DNA of 64,000 nt from an uncultured Lachnospiraceae bacterium (GCA_910583605.1 CAJTXN010000009.1:1-64000); one strand, 5' to 3'; shown: positions 44,593 to 54,113, counted from the stretch's first letter. Program-made: numbers and translations. Notes: generated from the sequence alone by a model not told the origin.

Positions 44593-45624
44593 ATGAGGAT
44601 TGGTAAAAAAATGAAAGCGGCTGCGGTTGCGGTTTTTGCGCTTTTGCTGGCAGGTTGCAGTTGTGCAGGAAAAAACGTATATTTTTCAACAGGTTTATCT
44701 AAAAACGAGGTTTTTAAAATAAACGGCAGTCCCTGCAAACTGTCGGAATCCATGCTGTTTCTTACATCAGAGAAAAATCTGTATGAAAATTCTTATGGCA
44801 GTGAAATCTGGACAAAGGATATCGCAGGAATGACCTTTGAAGAATATGTAAAGAATAACGTTAAAAGTGATTTGGCGGAAATGAAAACAATGACTCTGCT
44901 GGCCAGGGAGAAAAAGATAAAACTGACAGAAGAAGAACTGCAGAAGACCAGACAAATTGCAGAAACTTATTATAACGGCCTGTCACCGGCAGAAATAGAA
45001 TATATGAACGTCAAACAGGATACGGTGGAGGATGTATATCAACAGTATTATCTGGCAAAGAAGGTTTACAATGAACTCACCAGAGAGGTAAATCCTGAAA
45101 TCAGTGATGCGGATGCCAAGATTATCAAAGTGCAGGGAATTTATGCCAAGACTTATGTTATCAATCATGAGGGTCAGAGGATTGAATATACGGATGAAGA
45201 AAAGGGCCGGGTGAGATCCGATATGGAGGAACTGCTTCAGGAGATTAATAACGGCGGGGATTTTACTACCATAGCTTCCAATCATACGGATGCCGGACAG
45301 GTGGAATATCAGTTTGGAAAAGGAGAAATGATTACTGAATTTGAAACTGCCGCCTTCGGCATGACAGCAGGTCAGGTCAGCGGAATTATTGATACACCGG
45401 ACGGATATTATATTATAAAATGTCTCAGTGATTATATGGAGGCGGAAACCCAGGTACATAAGCAGCAGATGATACAGGATGCGAAAGATAAAGCGTTTCT
45501 GGATATTTATGATCCGTTTATTGCTGATTTGACTTCCGAATTTAATGATGAATTATGGGATTCCATAAACTTTAGTGATATGAAAGATATAAAAGTATCA
45601 AATTTTTATGAATTAATGGAATAG
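44593..45624 (+). CDS. PrsA/SurA-like peptidyl-prolyl isomerase lipoprotein
   Basis: 343 residues, ATG at 44593 after GAAAGGAAAC. Lipobox LLAGC at residues 18-22 anchors it outside the membrane after cleavage. An N-terminal SurA-like helical region (KNNVKSDLAEMKTMTLLAREK, ELQKTRQIAETYYNGL) leads to a parvulin domain (about 180-285: IYAKTYVI, LLQEINNGGDFTTIASNHTD, FGKGEMITEFETAAFGMTAGQVSGIIDTPDGYYIIKC). It would assist folding of secreted proteins coming from the Sec channel. Some active-site residues differ from classical parvulins, so it may act mainly as a chaperone. Confidence 0.88.
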   Translation: MRIGKKMKAAAVAVFALLLAGCSCAGKNVYFSTGLSKNEVFKINGSPCKLSESMLFLTSEKNLYENSYGSEIWTKDIAGMTFEEYVKNNVKSDLAEMKTMTLLAREKKIKLTEEELQKTRQIAETYYNGLSPAEIEYMNVKQDTVEDVYQQYYLAKKVYNELTREVNPEISDADAKIIKVQGIYAKTYVINHEGQRIEYTDEEKGRVRSDMEELLQEINNGGDFTTIASNHTDAGQVEYQFGKGEMITEFETAAFGMTAGQVSGIIDTPDGYYIIKCLSDYMEAETQVHKQQMIQDAKDKAFLDIYDPFIADLTSEFNDELWDSINFSDMKDIKVSNFYELME

Positions 45625-45635
45625 GTATAGAGAAT

Positions 45636-46337
45636 ATGAACGACATTCAGACATTTCAGGAGATGAAAGCGACAATTCTCAGTCATATTGATTTCAGGAA
45701 TGGTGTGATTGAAGATTCTGCAGAACGGATGTTGAAGGACGGACTTGTTCTGGATGTAAGGTGGAAGGGAAATGTGCATTTCCGGTTTTATAACCGTGGC
45801 AGCAGTTCCCGTTATCTTGTTGTCAGAAATGAGGAACAGGTTTCAGCAAGTTATTTTGTCCGCAGGCTGGATGAACGTTTTTTTAAATCCGTCGGGAAGC
45901 TTGTGAATGAGATAGAGAATGGTGACTTTCATAAGAAAAAAACACAGAACGAAAAGATAATGGAAACAGTCTGCAGACGGAATCTTACAAGCTGTATGAA
46001 TGATACAAAATGGAAAGAGTTTCTATATGCAATGACAGAAGAAATGTCCACTGCAGTTCCTTATGATTATAAGACTCTATTTGAGGACAACCGGGAAAAC
46101 CTTCTTTTTGGTACGTCATATGATGTTGAAAGTTTTAACTGGTATGATTTTAAATCCCTTGAATGGGTAAAGTTAAAGCCGAAGTTTCAGGAACACATAT
46201 ATCAGGGCAGGATGATGAAAGATAAGATTATATACCATGATGTTGAAGCAGAATTTTCAGCCCTTATGAAAAAATACCATATTCCTTGTGAATATGACAG
46301 AAATGAAGAAGTATATGTGATATATGGATATCGATAA
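45636..46337 (+). CDS. hypothetical protein (DUF6678-like C-terminal half)
   Basis: 233 residues starting MNDIQTFQEMKATILSHIDF, 12 bases after the foldase gene and with only GAG as ribosome signal. The second half (RRNLTSCMNDTKWKEFLYAMTEE, TLFEDNRENL, DWYDF-like, LEWVKLKP) resembles DUF6678. The family match is tentative. No signal peptide or membrane helix; acidic and basic residues are balanced. Similar cytoplasmic proteins occur among candidate immunity genes. It may be co-transcribed with the GNAT gene after it. Confidence 0.55.
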   Translation: MNDIQTFQEMKATILSHIDFRNGVIEDSAERMLKDGLVLDVRWKGNVHFRFYNRGSSSRYLVVRNEEQVSASYFVRRLDERFFKSVGKLVNEIENGDFHKKKTQNEKIMETVCRRNLTSCMNDTKWKEFLYAMTEEMSTAVPYDYKTLFEDNRENLLFGTSYDVESFNWYDFKSLEWVKLKPKFQEHIYQGRMMKDKIIYHDVEAEFSALMKKYHIPCEYDRNEEVYVIYGYR

Positions 46338-46399
46338 GATGTAATTCGAAAATGATTAAATCGCAATTGGATTTTGATTGGATGAATGGAGAGATAGTT

Positions 46400-46831
46400 T
46401 TGGTTCGAAAATTACAGAGAGCAGATTTAAACAGGGTTGCTGAAATCTGGCTGGATACTAATATAAATGCGCATAATTTTATTGCAGCACAATATTGGCA
46501 GAATCATTTTAAAGCAGTGAAACAGATGTTTTTACAAGCCGAAGTATATGTTTATGAAGATGAAAATAAAAACAGGATAGAAGGATTTATTGGATTAATG
46601 GATGATCACATTGCGGGAATTTTTGTCTGGAAGGAAGCACAGTCCCGTGGTATAGGGAAACATCTGCTGGATTGTGCAAAGAGTATTAAAAAGCAGTTGA
46701 ATTTAAGTGTGTATCAAAGAAATATCCGTGCAGTAAAATTTTATCAGAGAGAGGACTTTAAGATTCAATCGGAGGATATAGATGCAGATACCGGAGAAAA
46801 AGAGTATTTTATGGTATGGAAGCGACTTTGA
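46400..46831 (+). CDS. GNAT-family N-acetyltransferase
   Basis: 143 residues from a TTG start at 46400, chosen for GGAGAG six bases upstream and because the family begins M(I/V)RKLxxxDLNRVAEIW; an ATG at 46352 in the same frame would add 16 residues. Acetyl-CoA-binding pattern: IAGIFVWKEAQSRGIGKHLLDCAKS (motif A, here RGIGKHL) and NLSVYQRNIRAVKFYQREDF (motif B). The substrate cannot be named; close relatives are often annotated as putative acetyltransferase YjaB/YiaC-like. It ends before a hairpin (46863-46885) without a clear U-tract. Confidence 0.82.
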   Translation: MVRKLQRADLNRVAEIWLDTNINAHNFIAAQYWQNHFKAVKQMFLQAEVYVYEDENKNRIEGFIGLMDDHIAGIFVWKEAQSRGIGKHLLDCAKSIKKQLNLSVYQRNIRAVKFYQREDFKIQSEDIDADTGEKEYFMVWKRL

Positions 46832-46862
46832 CCACTTTCCCGTTTAAAAACAGCTTTAATTA

Positions 46863-46885
46863 ATTCCGGCTGTCAAAGCCGGAAT
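46863..46885 (+). terminator. weak terminator-like hairpin
   Basis: ATTCCGGCT pairs with AGCCGGAAT around a five-base loop; no T-run follows. The remaining bases to 47035 show no gene. Confidence 0.4.
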
Positions 46886-47035
46886 ACACCCCAAAATTCT
46901 TTTCCTGACTCTATCATGCAGCGTCAAAAATAAATTATCAGATGTGAAACAATTCAAGAATACCCTGTAAAATCGAATATGTAATACTACGTTTTTTATT
47001 TGTCAAAATATGTCGAAAAATAATAAATATCTTTA

Positions 47036-47064
47036 TTGAAATGTCATAGAAACAAGGCTATACT
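47036..47064 (+). promoter_or_regulatory. intact promoter of a broken surface protein gene
   Basis: TTGAAA at 47036-47041 and TATACT at 47059-47064, spacer 17. GGAGG follows at 47099-47103 just before a TTG start at 47105. Confidence 0.65.
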
Positions 47065-47104
47065 ATATATGACATAGCCGGAAGAATAATTTAATACGGA
47101 GGTA

Positions 47105-47296
47105 TTGTATAGGAAGGAATTATTTCAACGCAAGTGGAAAAAATGGCTGTCAGTCATTTTAGTGGTTACCGTGTTTGTATCCGGTATTCCTATCTATCCT
47201 GTAGAAAATGATGGTGCAAAATTACAGTTAGTGGATAATACCAATGGACATACCGTGTATTGGATGACGCAGATGATTCCGGTCGGGTTCAGATGA
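47105..47296 (+). pseudogene. 5' fragment of a secreted surface protein gene
   Basis: A TTG start begins MYRKELFQRKWKKWLSVIL, then VVTVFVSGIPIYPVENDGA: a classical long signal peptide of a large cell-wall protein. After about 50 codons (KLQLVDNTNGHTVYWM) the frame enters foreign sequence and stops at 47296. The foreign part is the antisense of the HAD gene remnant that follows, so the two broken ends were joined at about 47265-47275. The promoter remains, so a truncated peptide could still be made. The original gene cannot be named. Confidence 0.65.
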
Positions 47297-47513
47297 TTAT
47301 CCTTCATTGCAACCTGCACATATTCCATACCGTTGTTCGTTACGATATAGATCGGAAGCGGGCAACTGGCAAAGAAATCTGCAACATCGTCAAATATGGG
47401 GGATTTGGACCAGATATTCTGTTTTATAAGTATTAAGATAATTTTCCGTTTCGTGTCTGAGCAACCGTTTCCACCAGTATGCAAGCATTTCTCTTCTATA
47501 ATAATAGTTAATT
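47268..47513 (-). pseudogene. HAD-hydrolase fragment with frameshift
   Basis: Read on the minus strand, two frames carry the protein. The first (from about 47513) reads REMLAYWWKRLLRHETENYL then NTYKTEYL; the second continues NIWSKSPIFDDVADFFASC and PLPIYIVTNNGMEYVQVAM, ending KDNHLNPTGII near 47270. The TNNG motif is motif II of HAD-type phosphatases. A one-base shift near 47413-47425 separates the two, and both the N-terminal DxD motif and the C-terminal part are missing. It is therefore a dead internal fragment, left by the same deletion that truncated the plus-strand gene. Confidence 0.65.
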
Positions 47514-47589
47514 TACGGCAGATATTATATTACAGTGGTAAAATGTCTGCAAGAATATTAACTAATATACCATAGAAGCCAAAACCATT

Positions 47590-47630
47590 AAAATCGGGAG
47601 GTCAGCCGATTTAGTCAGCCGTCCTCCCGA
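47590..47630 (-). terminator. terminator of the glycosylation gene pair
   Basis: TCGGGAGG (47594-47601) pairs with CCTCCCGA (47623-47630), and inner repeats of GTCAGCCG extend the stem. On the minus strand TTTT (plus 47590-47593) follows. Confidence 0.6.
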
Positions 47631-47661
47631 CAGATACAGAAGTAAGGTAAAGAAGATTTTA

Positions 47662-50604
47662 TTATTCTTCCGATTCCGGAACCCTGATTTCTTTCAGACG
47701 TTTTTTCTTCATAAAATTCACTGTGGCAATGGCAATAAAGATTACAACACAGGAGAATGAAATTGCGGTGCCAAGCTTAAATCCTGCCGGTGAATATTTA
47801 AATACTATTTTATGTTCTCCGGCGGTTAAATCAACAGCCAGCAGTGCATTTTCAAATGCATGGGTGTCCGCCTGTTTTCCGTCCACATAAACCGTCCAGC
47901 CTTTTTCATATGGAATGGAAGTGTACATGGTGCCGTCTTTGGCGGCAGTAATGGTACCTTTCAGTTTTGTATCCGAAAAATAAGTTAATTCCAGACCGTG
48001 TTCATTTAAAGTATGGAAGGTATCTAAAAATACATCGTTGTCATAACTATATGCATAAAACTGGATGGAACTTACATCATCATCTCCCGATTCGATCATT
48101 ACACGGCTTCCCGGTTCAAAAGTACCCAGGTCCAGAATATGTTTATGCTTCATGGAGGAAATCGTCTTATTTGTAACGGTTCCGTCAGCGGCCGTTATAG
48201 TCACCTTAATCTTTTCCACGGAAGTCATAACATAAACAAAGAGATTGGTTTTTTCGGAGAAACTTACCTGATTGGAAGTGTCTACCATCAGCCTTGTAAA
48301 TAATAAATCCGGTTTGTCCGTAACATTAATACAGAATGAATTCTGGACTTCAAAAGGGTTGGACTGTGTTAAATCCCAGTTGTCTTCCAGTGTGGACGGA
48401 ATCATAAAGCCCAGTGGAAGCGTGTACAGGTTTTTATATAAGAAATATCCGTCGGCTCCGGTAAAATGTTTTGCGGTATCCGTGTCATCTCTCAGGTAAT
48501 TACTGATTACATATTTAATAGAAAATAAGGATTCCGTCAATGGCGTATGTCCGTAGTAGGCATAGGCATTTGTGGATTTCTCAAAGCCAAGGGCGCCGTA
48601 ATAGTCGCTGAGTCCTGCGCTGGCCGTACTGGAAAAAGTAGAGGCACCGTAATAGCCGTTCCATGCGGCATCATTTTTTGTACGGCGGTCATATTTTTCG
48701 GTTCGGTAGAACAGGGAATCGTCATTATCTTTTGCAAATTGAAGCATTTCCTCAATCGGCTGGTTATCCTTTATATAGTAAGTACGGTTTGAGGTGCTTA
48801 ATGCGGTTTCTTCGGTATTAATAAAGCTTTCCGCAATGACAACGACAAACAGCAAATACGTAACAAAGTTCTGCTTATAATTATTATTTTTCAGCATTGC
48901 GATTACAATGGTATAGAACAGCAGGAAGATTATGCTGACATAGATAATCATAAAACTATAGTCTTCGCCGACCATCAGTTTTTCAAAGCTCAGGAACAGC
49001 GCCAGTGATCCGCCAAAGGCATACAATAACTGTTTCGTGGTGATTTCCCTGATATAGTGCAGTGCTTCGTAACTCATGGTCAGAATCAGGAAAATATAAA
49101 TGAAAGATTCCCGGCAGGGCAGACTGTTAGGAAAATGGAACCCGTGCCAGATATAATTTGGTACATTGGTATTAAAACTTACAAGAAAAACACCAATCAG
49201 TGAGACTTTTGCAATCTTTTCCTTAAATTTGATTTTCGGATTGACGATATAAAGTGGAATCAGAAGAAAAACAATGATACTGCAGTATAAATTTGGATCA
49301 TGGGCAGAGAAGATTGCCGGATCCACATTGATCAGTGACCGGGACAGCATATCGTAGACCGAAAAATAATTTGCTATTTTATCCGGGAAATTAAAATCAC
49401 CGGAAGCAGTAGCGCTTAAAGCGCTGTAGGCCGGAAGTACGGTAATGGCTGCAAATCCTCCGGCTAACAGGGAATAAACGGCAAAGTTTTTGATTTTCCG
49501 GATATAGTAGTTCATGTTCTTTGTACTGTCATCCGAGTAAATCAGGGCAAAGAAATACAGAACACAATAGATACAGATCATAATTGCAATGTAGTAATTG
49601 GACAGTATGGCTATGCCAAGAGCAATACAATACATATAACATTTATCTTTTTTTACCAGCTGCTCCAGACCCAGCAGAATCACCGGCAGGAGAACAAGAC
49701 AGTCCAGCCACATCAGGTTCCAGCTGAAAGCGGCAAAGTAAGATGATAATGCATAAAAGATACCAAGGGCGGCAATGGATGTCTTCTTGGTGTCAAAATG
49801 TCTGCGGATATAAAAGGTGAATGTAAAACTGCACAAAGCGGTTTTCACTATAATAAATACATTCATTATTTCAATGATATGATTTCTGGAAATCAGACCA
49901 ATCAGCCAGTTAACCGGGCTGGCAAGATAATAGGAATAAAGAGCGCTGAAATTAACACCCAGACCGATATCCCAGGAATAGGTAAAGCTGCCTCCGTTGG
50001 TTATCTTATCATATAATTCCATATGAAAAGGAGCATACTGGTGGTAACAGTCGCTTCTCAGATACATATTATCTCCAAACGGATAAATGCTGCGCATTTT
50101 GTATATTACCAGCAGGATACAAACAGGAATCACAAAAGAAAGTATGTAGCAGATATTATCTTTGCAGAATCCCAGAAAGCCGGTATGCTCTGACACTTTT
50201 TTTTCTTTAAAAACAAATAATTTACTTATTACATAATTAATGATTACCACGAATACCGCTGAGATGATTTTGGATACAATCACGGGCATACCCATCAGCA
50301 TTACGGTGGCATAGATAAATACAAGACTGAATAACAGCGAAAATACTCTACCGCCTACAAAGGAAAGAATTTCATCAATAATAACATTCCATTTAAATGA
50401 TTTACTGTCAAATACAAATAATTTGTTTGTCACATAGGCAAAGAGTACGGCAACGCACCAGGCGATTACATTGGCCAGCAGATAATTCACCGAGAATGAC
50501 AGACAGACCAGATAAGTGATGAAATCCACAACGGTTGTAAGAATACCGAATACCAGATAGGATACGGTTTCTTTATTCAATACTTTAGACTTTAAATGAT
50601 TCAT
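47662..50604 (-). CDS. GtrA-YfhO fusion membrane glycosylation protein
   Basis: 980 residues. Residues 1-135 are a GtrA-like four-helix domain (YLVFGILTTVVDFITYLVCLSF, VTNKLFVFDSK), a putative flippase for undecaprenyl-linked sugars. From about 145 it continues as a YfhO-type GT-C glycosyltransferase: many helices, then SDCYHQYAPFHMELYDKI and a C-terminal outer domain (FDTKLKGTITAAKDGTMYTSIPYEKGWTVYVDG, about 890-945) and a last helix. Known three-part systems use separate GtcA/GtrA, CsbB-type GT2 and YfhO; here two are one chain. Its start overlaps the GT2 gene stop by four bases (ATGA). The acceptor (teichoic acid or other wall polymer) is not visible. Confidence 0.88.
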   Translation of the reverse strand: MNHLKSKVLNKETVSYLVFGILTTVVDFITYLVCLSFSVNYLLANVIAWCVAVLFAYVTNKLFVFDSKSFKWNVIIDEILSFVGGRVFSLLFSLVFIYATVMLMGMPVIVSKIISAVFVVIINYVISKLFVFKEKKVSEHTGFLGFCKDNICYILSFVIPVCILLVIYKMRSIYPFGDNMYLRSDCYHQYAPFHMELYDKITNGGSFTYSWDIGLGVNFSALYSYYLASPVNWLIGLISRNHIIEIMNVFIIVKTALCSFTFTFYIRRHFDTKKTSIAALGIFYALSSYFAAFSWNLMWLDCLVLLPVILLGLEQLVKKDKCYMYCIALGIAILSNYYIAIMICIYCVLYFFALIYSDDSTKNMNYYIRKIKNFAVYSLLAGGFAAITVLPAYSALSATASGDFNFPDKIANYFSVYDMLSRSLINVDPAIFSAHDPNLYCSIIVFLLIPLYIVNPKIKFKEKIAKVSLIGVFLVSFNTNVPNYIWHGFHFPNSLPCRESFIYIFLILTMSYEALHYIREITTKQLLYAFGGSLALFLSFEKLMVGEDYSFMIIYVSIIFLLFYTIVIAMLKNNNYKQNFVTYLLFVVVIAESFINTEETALSTSNRTYYIKDNQPIEEMLQFAKDNDDSLFYRTEKYDRRTKNDAAWNGYYGASTFSSTASAGLSDYYGALGFEKSTNAYAYYGHTPLTESLFSIKYVISNYLRDDTDTAKHFTGADGYFLYKNLYTLPLGFMIPSTLEDNWDLTQSNPFEVQNSFCINVTDKPDLLFTRLMVDTSNQVSFSEKTNLFVYVMTSVEKIKVTITAADGTVTNKTISSMKHKHILDLGTFEPGSRVMIESGDDDVSSIQFYAYSYDNDVFLDTFHTLNEHGLELTYFSDTKLKGTITAAKDGTMYTSIPYEKGWTVYVDGKQADTHAFENALLAVDLTAGEHKIVFKYSPAGFKLGTAISFSCVVIFIAIATVNFMKKKRLKEIRVPESEE

Positions 50605-51563
50605 GTTTTTTTATTTTTTCCTTTCATATTGATATTTGTTTGTTTCATTATATATATAGGCCTGTCCTTGGATTCCATGTAAATATGACCAATATATTCT
50701 CCAAGGATTCCCACGGAAAATTCAATAATCCCGCCCAGAAACAAGACAGCAGACAGGGTAGTTACGTAACCCGGAACATCAATTCCGAAGAGCAGTGTCT
50801 GAATAACGGTAACGGCAATATAAATAAAAGCAACAATGGAAATAAAAAATCCCATTCCGGTAACCATTCGGAGCGGAGCTACGGAAAAAGCGGTAATTCC
50901 GTCTACGGCATATTTAAACAATCCCCAGAAACTCCATTTCGTTGTACCAATGGCACGCTCAATATTTTCATAGGGTACCCATTTGGTCTGAAATCCCACC
51001 CATTCAAAAATTCCTTTGGAAAAACGCTGAACCTCAGACAGTTCCAAAATGGAATCCACCATCTGCCTCGACATGATTCGGAAATCAACGGCGCCCTGTA
51101 CCAGTTCAATATCCGTCATGCGGTTGCTGAGTTTATAAAATGTTCTGGAAAACAGGCTCCGTATTTTAGATTCTCCTTTTCGGTTGGTGCGTCTGGCAGC
51201 AACACAGTCATAGCCTTCTTCTATTCCCTGAATCATTTGGGGAATCAGGGAAGGGGGATGCTGAAGGTCCGCATCCATGATTATGACATAATCCCCGGAA
51301 GAATATTGCAGTCCTGCATACATACCGGCTTCTTTCCCGAAGTTTCTTGAAAAAGAAACAAATTTCACATCCTCATGCCCTGCGGCAAGGTCTTTAATGA
51401 TTTTCAATGTGGTATCTTTACTTCCATCGTCTATAAAAATATAAGAAAAGGAATAATCTTTTATCTGATTCAGAATCTTTGAAGTTTCTTCATAAAATAC
51501 ATTCAGTCCCTCGGCTTCATTGTAGCATGGGACGACGATATCTATCGTATGCGTGATGATCAT
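50601..51563 (-). CDS. GT2 family lipid-linked glycosyltransferase (CsbB/GtrB type)
   Basis: 320 residues from the ATG at 51563, although the ribosome site AAAGGAG directly abuts it (spacing zero), so a start a few codons later or a longer frame is possible. The GT-A fold is present: IDIVVPCYNEAEGL, FIDDGSKDTTLK, SFSRNFGKEAGMYAGLQ, VIMDADLQHPP with the DxD-type metal site, and the acceptor motif ERAIGTTKWSFWGLFKYA. Two C-terminal helices follow (about 230-295). By family it transfers a sugar from UDP-sugar to undecaprenyl phosphate on the inside of the membrane. The next gene, overlapping by four bases, encodes flippase and outer transferase. Confidence 0.93.
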   Translation of the reverse strand: MIITHTIDIVVPCYNEAEGLNVFYEETSKILNQIKDYSFSYIFIDDGSKDTTLKIIKDLAAGHEDVKFVSFSRNFGKEAGMYAGLQYSSGDYVIIMDADLQHPPSLIPQMIQGIEEGYDCVAARRTNRKGESKIRSLFSRTFYKLSNRMTDIELVQGAVDFRIMSRQMVDSILELSEVQRFSKGIFEWVGFQTKWVPYENIERAIGTTKWSFWGLFKYAVDGITAFSVAPLRMVTGMGFFISIVAFIYIAVTVIQTLLFGIDVPGYVTTLSAVLFLGGIIEFSVGILGEYIGHIYMESKDRPIYIMKQTNINMKGKNKKT

Positions 51564-51630
51564 CTCCTTTGTTGCAGCATTATGGTGCCAACAGATAGTA
51601 TTGTGAAAATGGCACAAAAACATACCTTAT

Positions 51631-51659
51631 ATCATACTAGAAAATGTGTAAAATTGCAA
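51631..51659 (-). promoter_or_regulatory. promoter of the glycosylation operon
   Basis: On the minus strand TTGCAA (plus 51654-51659) and TATGAT (plus 51631-51636) with 17 bases between. The -35 is the same palindromic hexamer as at 41651. Confidence 0.65.
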
Positions 51660-51799
51660 GTTAAAGGAGATTTATGAATTGTATATTTTTTGTAAAAAGA
51701 TTTATTTACTATTTCCCTCTAAAAGAAGGGATTTATGATATCATTATATAAATTAATTTAAGTCAGATTTTGTAATATTTTGAAAGGTCAGGTGAGGCA

Positions 51800-54094
51800 A
51801 TGGTTACAAAACAAACAGTTAGAATACGTATGCCTGTGATTTTTGGTATCTTACTGGCTATCATGCTTTTGATTCCCATAACAGCATGGGCAGATGAGAC
51901 AGCCGTCACATCAGAAGATAATCCTTCTTTATTTATAAAAGAAGGCGGACTGCCGGAAGCAGCCTCCGGAGAAATCATAGAGATGACGGAACGGATACCG
52001 GTAAGAACAGCGGTCTATGGACCATACCGGGCGGCTGGAATCTCTTTTGAGGATTATCTGGTCAGCCAGCTTCAGCAGAAAAAAACACAAATAGATGTGG
52101 AAGATTATCAAATTAAAAGAGAAGATGTGTATGAGGCATTTGCGGCTGTTCTCAACCGGCATCCGGAATTGTTTTATGTGAGTACATATTTAACTTGGTT
52201 TTATAGTCTTGATACCGGATATGTGCTGGAACTTAAAGTAGAATATTTTGATTATGATGAAGAGGCAATTAATAATGAGACCGAGAAAGTTCTCAATTTA
52301 ATCGATGACAGTATGAGCGACCTGGAAAAGGTAATCTTTATACACGATTATCTTTGCATTGATGTAGAATATGCATATGAAGATTATCTCAACGGAACCG
52401 TTCGTCCGGATGCCCACTCATTAAAGGGTGCATTGCTGGATAAGTCAGCCGTCTGTGACGGATATGCCAGCGCATTCCAGTATTATATGCTCCTGCTGGA
52501 CATTCCGTGTAATACCATAATAAATTCGGATCACGCCTGGAATCAGGTGTGTGTAAACGGCAAATGGTATTTTGTGGATGTGACATGGGATGACCCGGTA
52601 TGGGACTATTATGGAACCGTAAGTCATCAAAATTTGTTAAAAAGTAAAGCTGCATTTACAGAGCATGACTTTACGACTGCATCCGGTTATGAGGCATGTA
52701 ATGATACCGCTTTTGATGCCGCATTTTGGAATCAGGTTTCTACTCAATTGATCATGCGGAACGGAGAATGGTATTATGTAGATTCCGATGGGAATTTATA
52801 TAAGCATGATTTTATGAAACATTCCATTTCAGAGGCAGGCAGTTTTATTACAAGTCTGAATGCCCGGTGGCCGGTGTTCGGTAGCAGCACTTCTTATTAT
52901 AGTGGAAATTATGTTAAGATTGCTGCTAAAAAAGATGTACTATATTATTCACAGCCATCAGGAATTTACAGTTGCAATTTTGATGGCTCGGAAAAAGCGC
53001 TGGACAGGAAAGCAGATACTTCCCAAGGTCATGTTTACGGCATGAAGATAGCTGACGGAAAATTATATTATCAGACAACAAAAGAGCCTTATACAAAAGA
53101 AAGAGAAAACTATGTTTATAGTATTGCATCTGATATCAGTAAATTAGAAATGAAATTATCCGGCACTTCCTATGCCTATACCGGCAGTGCCCGAAAACCG
53201 AAAGTTACGATAGACGGACTGGTGAACGGAACGGATTATACGGTGGTATATAAAAACAATACGAATGTGGGAACCGCTACTGTGGTGGTAACAGGAAGAG
53301 GAGAATATGTCGGGACACTGACAAGAACATTTTCCATTTACAGAGGTACTCAGAACATTTCGGTTTTAAACAGTACATATACGAAAACATATGGGGATAC
53401 CGCTTTTAATTTACAGGCGCAATCTTCCTTTGGCGGAAAGCTTACATATACATCCGCAGACCAGTCAGTGGTTTCCGTTTCTTCTAACGGAACGGTTACG
53501 ATAAAAGGACCAGGCAGTACCACTATTACCATTAACGGAGCAGAAACCTCCAACTACAAAGCAGCAGTTAAAACCATACCAATCGTTGTGAATCAGAAAA
53601 AACTCAGCGGTTCCATAAAGCTTTTTTCCGGCAGTTATGTATATAACGGTAAAGCCAAGCAGCCGAAAGTTACCCTTGGAAATCTGGTACAGAACCGGGA
53701 TTTCAAAGTTGTTTATGGCAATAATGTCAATATCGGAACAGCCAAAATAACGGTGACCGGCATCGGTTGTTATAAAGGAACTCTGACCAGAACATTTAAA
53801 ATTGTTCCGGCTCAGCCGAAGATTTCCGTTGTAAGGTCTGCCGAGACCGGAAAAATTCAGGTGAAATGGGAAAAACAGAGCTGCGGCGGTTACGAAATTG
53901 CTTTTTCCAGAAATAACAATTTTAGTACGGTGGCAAAACGGGTGACGGTAACCGGCAATTCCGGGATCAGTAAAACAGTATCCGGTTTTACATCCGGCAA
54001 AACCTACTATATTAAAATGAGGGCATATAAAACAGTGAACGGACAGAAATACTATAGTGCATACAGCCAAAAGTTTAGTATTACGGTTAAGTAA
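51800..54094 (+). CDS. secreted transglutaminase-like protein with Ig-like repeats
   Basis: 764 residues; GGTGAGG precedes the ATG at 51800 with GAAAGG further up. A signal peptide (about 10-31, ending AWA) is followed by an N-terminal region, then a transglutaminase-like domain with the catalytic triad pattern AVCDGYASAFQYYM (Cys), NSDHAWNQVCVNGKWYFVDVTWDDP (His, Asp). Residues 330-440 contain a repeat of WYYVDSDGNLYKH type. Two MBG-like repeats of about 70 residues follow (AYTGSARKPKVTIDGLVNG; VYNGKAKQPKVTLGNLVQN), around a BIG2-like segment, and the end is a fibronectin-III-like domain. It is probably a wall-associated cysteine peptidase or crosslinking enzyme. No LPxTG anchor is visible. 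A terminator follows. Confidence 0.88.
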   Translation: MVTKQTVRIRMPVIFGILLAIMLLIPITAWADETAVTSEDNPSLFIKEGGLPEAASGEIIEMTERIPVRTAVYGPYRAAGISFEDYLVSQLQQKKTQIDVEDYQIKREDVYEAFAAVLNRHPELFYVSTYLTWFYSLDTGYVLELKVEYFDYDEEAINNETEKVLNLIDDSMSDLEKVIFIHDYLCIDVEYAYEDYLNGTVRPDAHSLKGALLDKSAVCDGYASAFQYYMLLLDIPCNTIINSDHAWNQVCVNGKWYFVDVTWDDPVWDYYGTVSHQNLLKSKAAFTEHDFTTASGYEACNDTAFDAAFWNQVSTQLIMRNGEWYYVDSDGNLYKHDFMKHSISEAGSFITSLNARWPVFGSSTSYYSGNYVKIAAKKDVLYYSQPSGIYSCNFDGSEKALDRKADTSQGHVYGMKIADGKLYYQTTKEPYTKERENYVYSIASDISKLEMKLSGTSYAYTGSARKPKVTIDGLVNGTDYTVVYKNNTNVGTATVVVTGRGEYVGTLTRTFSIYRGTQNISVLNSTYTKTYGDTAFNLQAQSSFGGKLTYTSADQSVVSVSSNGTVTIKGPGSTTITINGAETSNYKAAVKTIPIVVNQKKLSGSIKLFSGSYVYNGKAKQPKVTLGNLVQNRDFKVVYGNNVNIGTAKITVTGIGCYKGTLTRTFKIVPAQPKISVVRSAETGKIQVKWEKQSCGGYEIAFSRNNNFSTVAKRVTVTGNSGISKTVSGFTSGKTYYIKMRAYKTVNGQKYYSAYSQKFSITVK

Positions 54095-54113
54095 GCAGGG
54101 TAAAATAAAAAAT

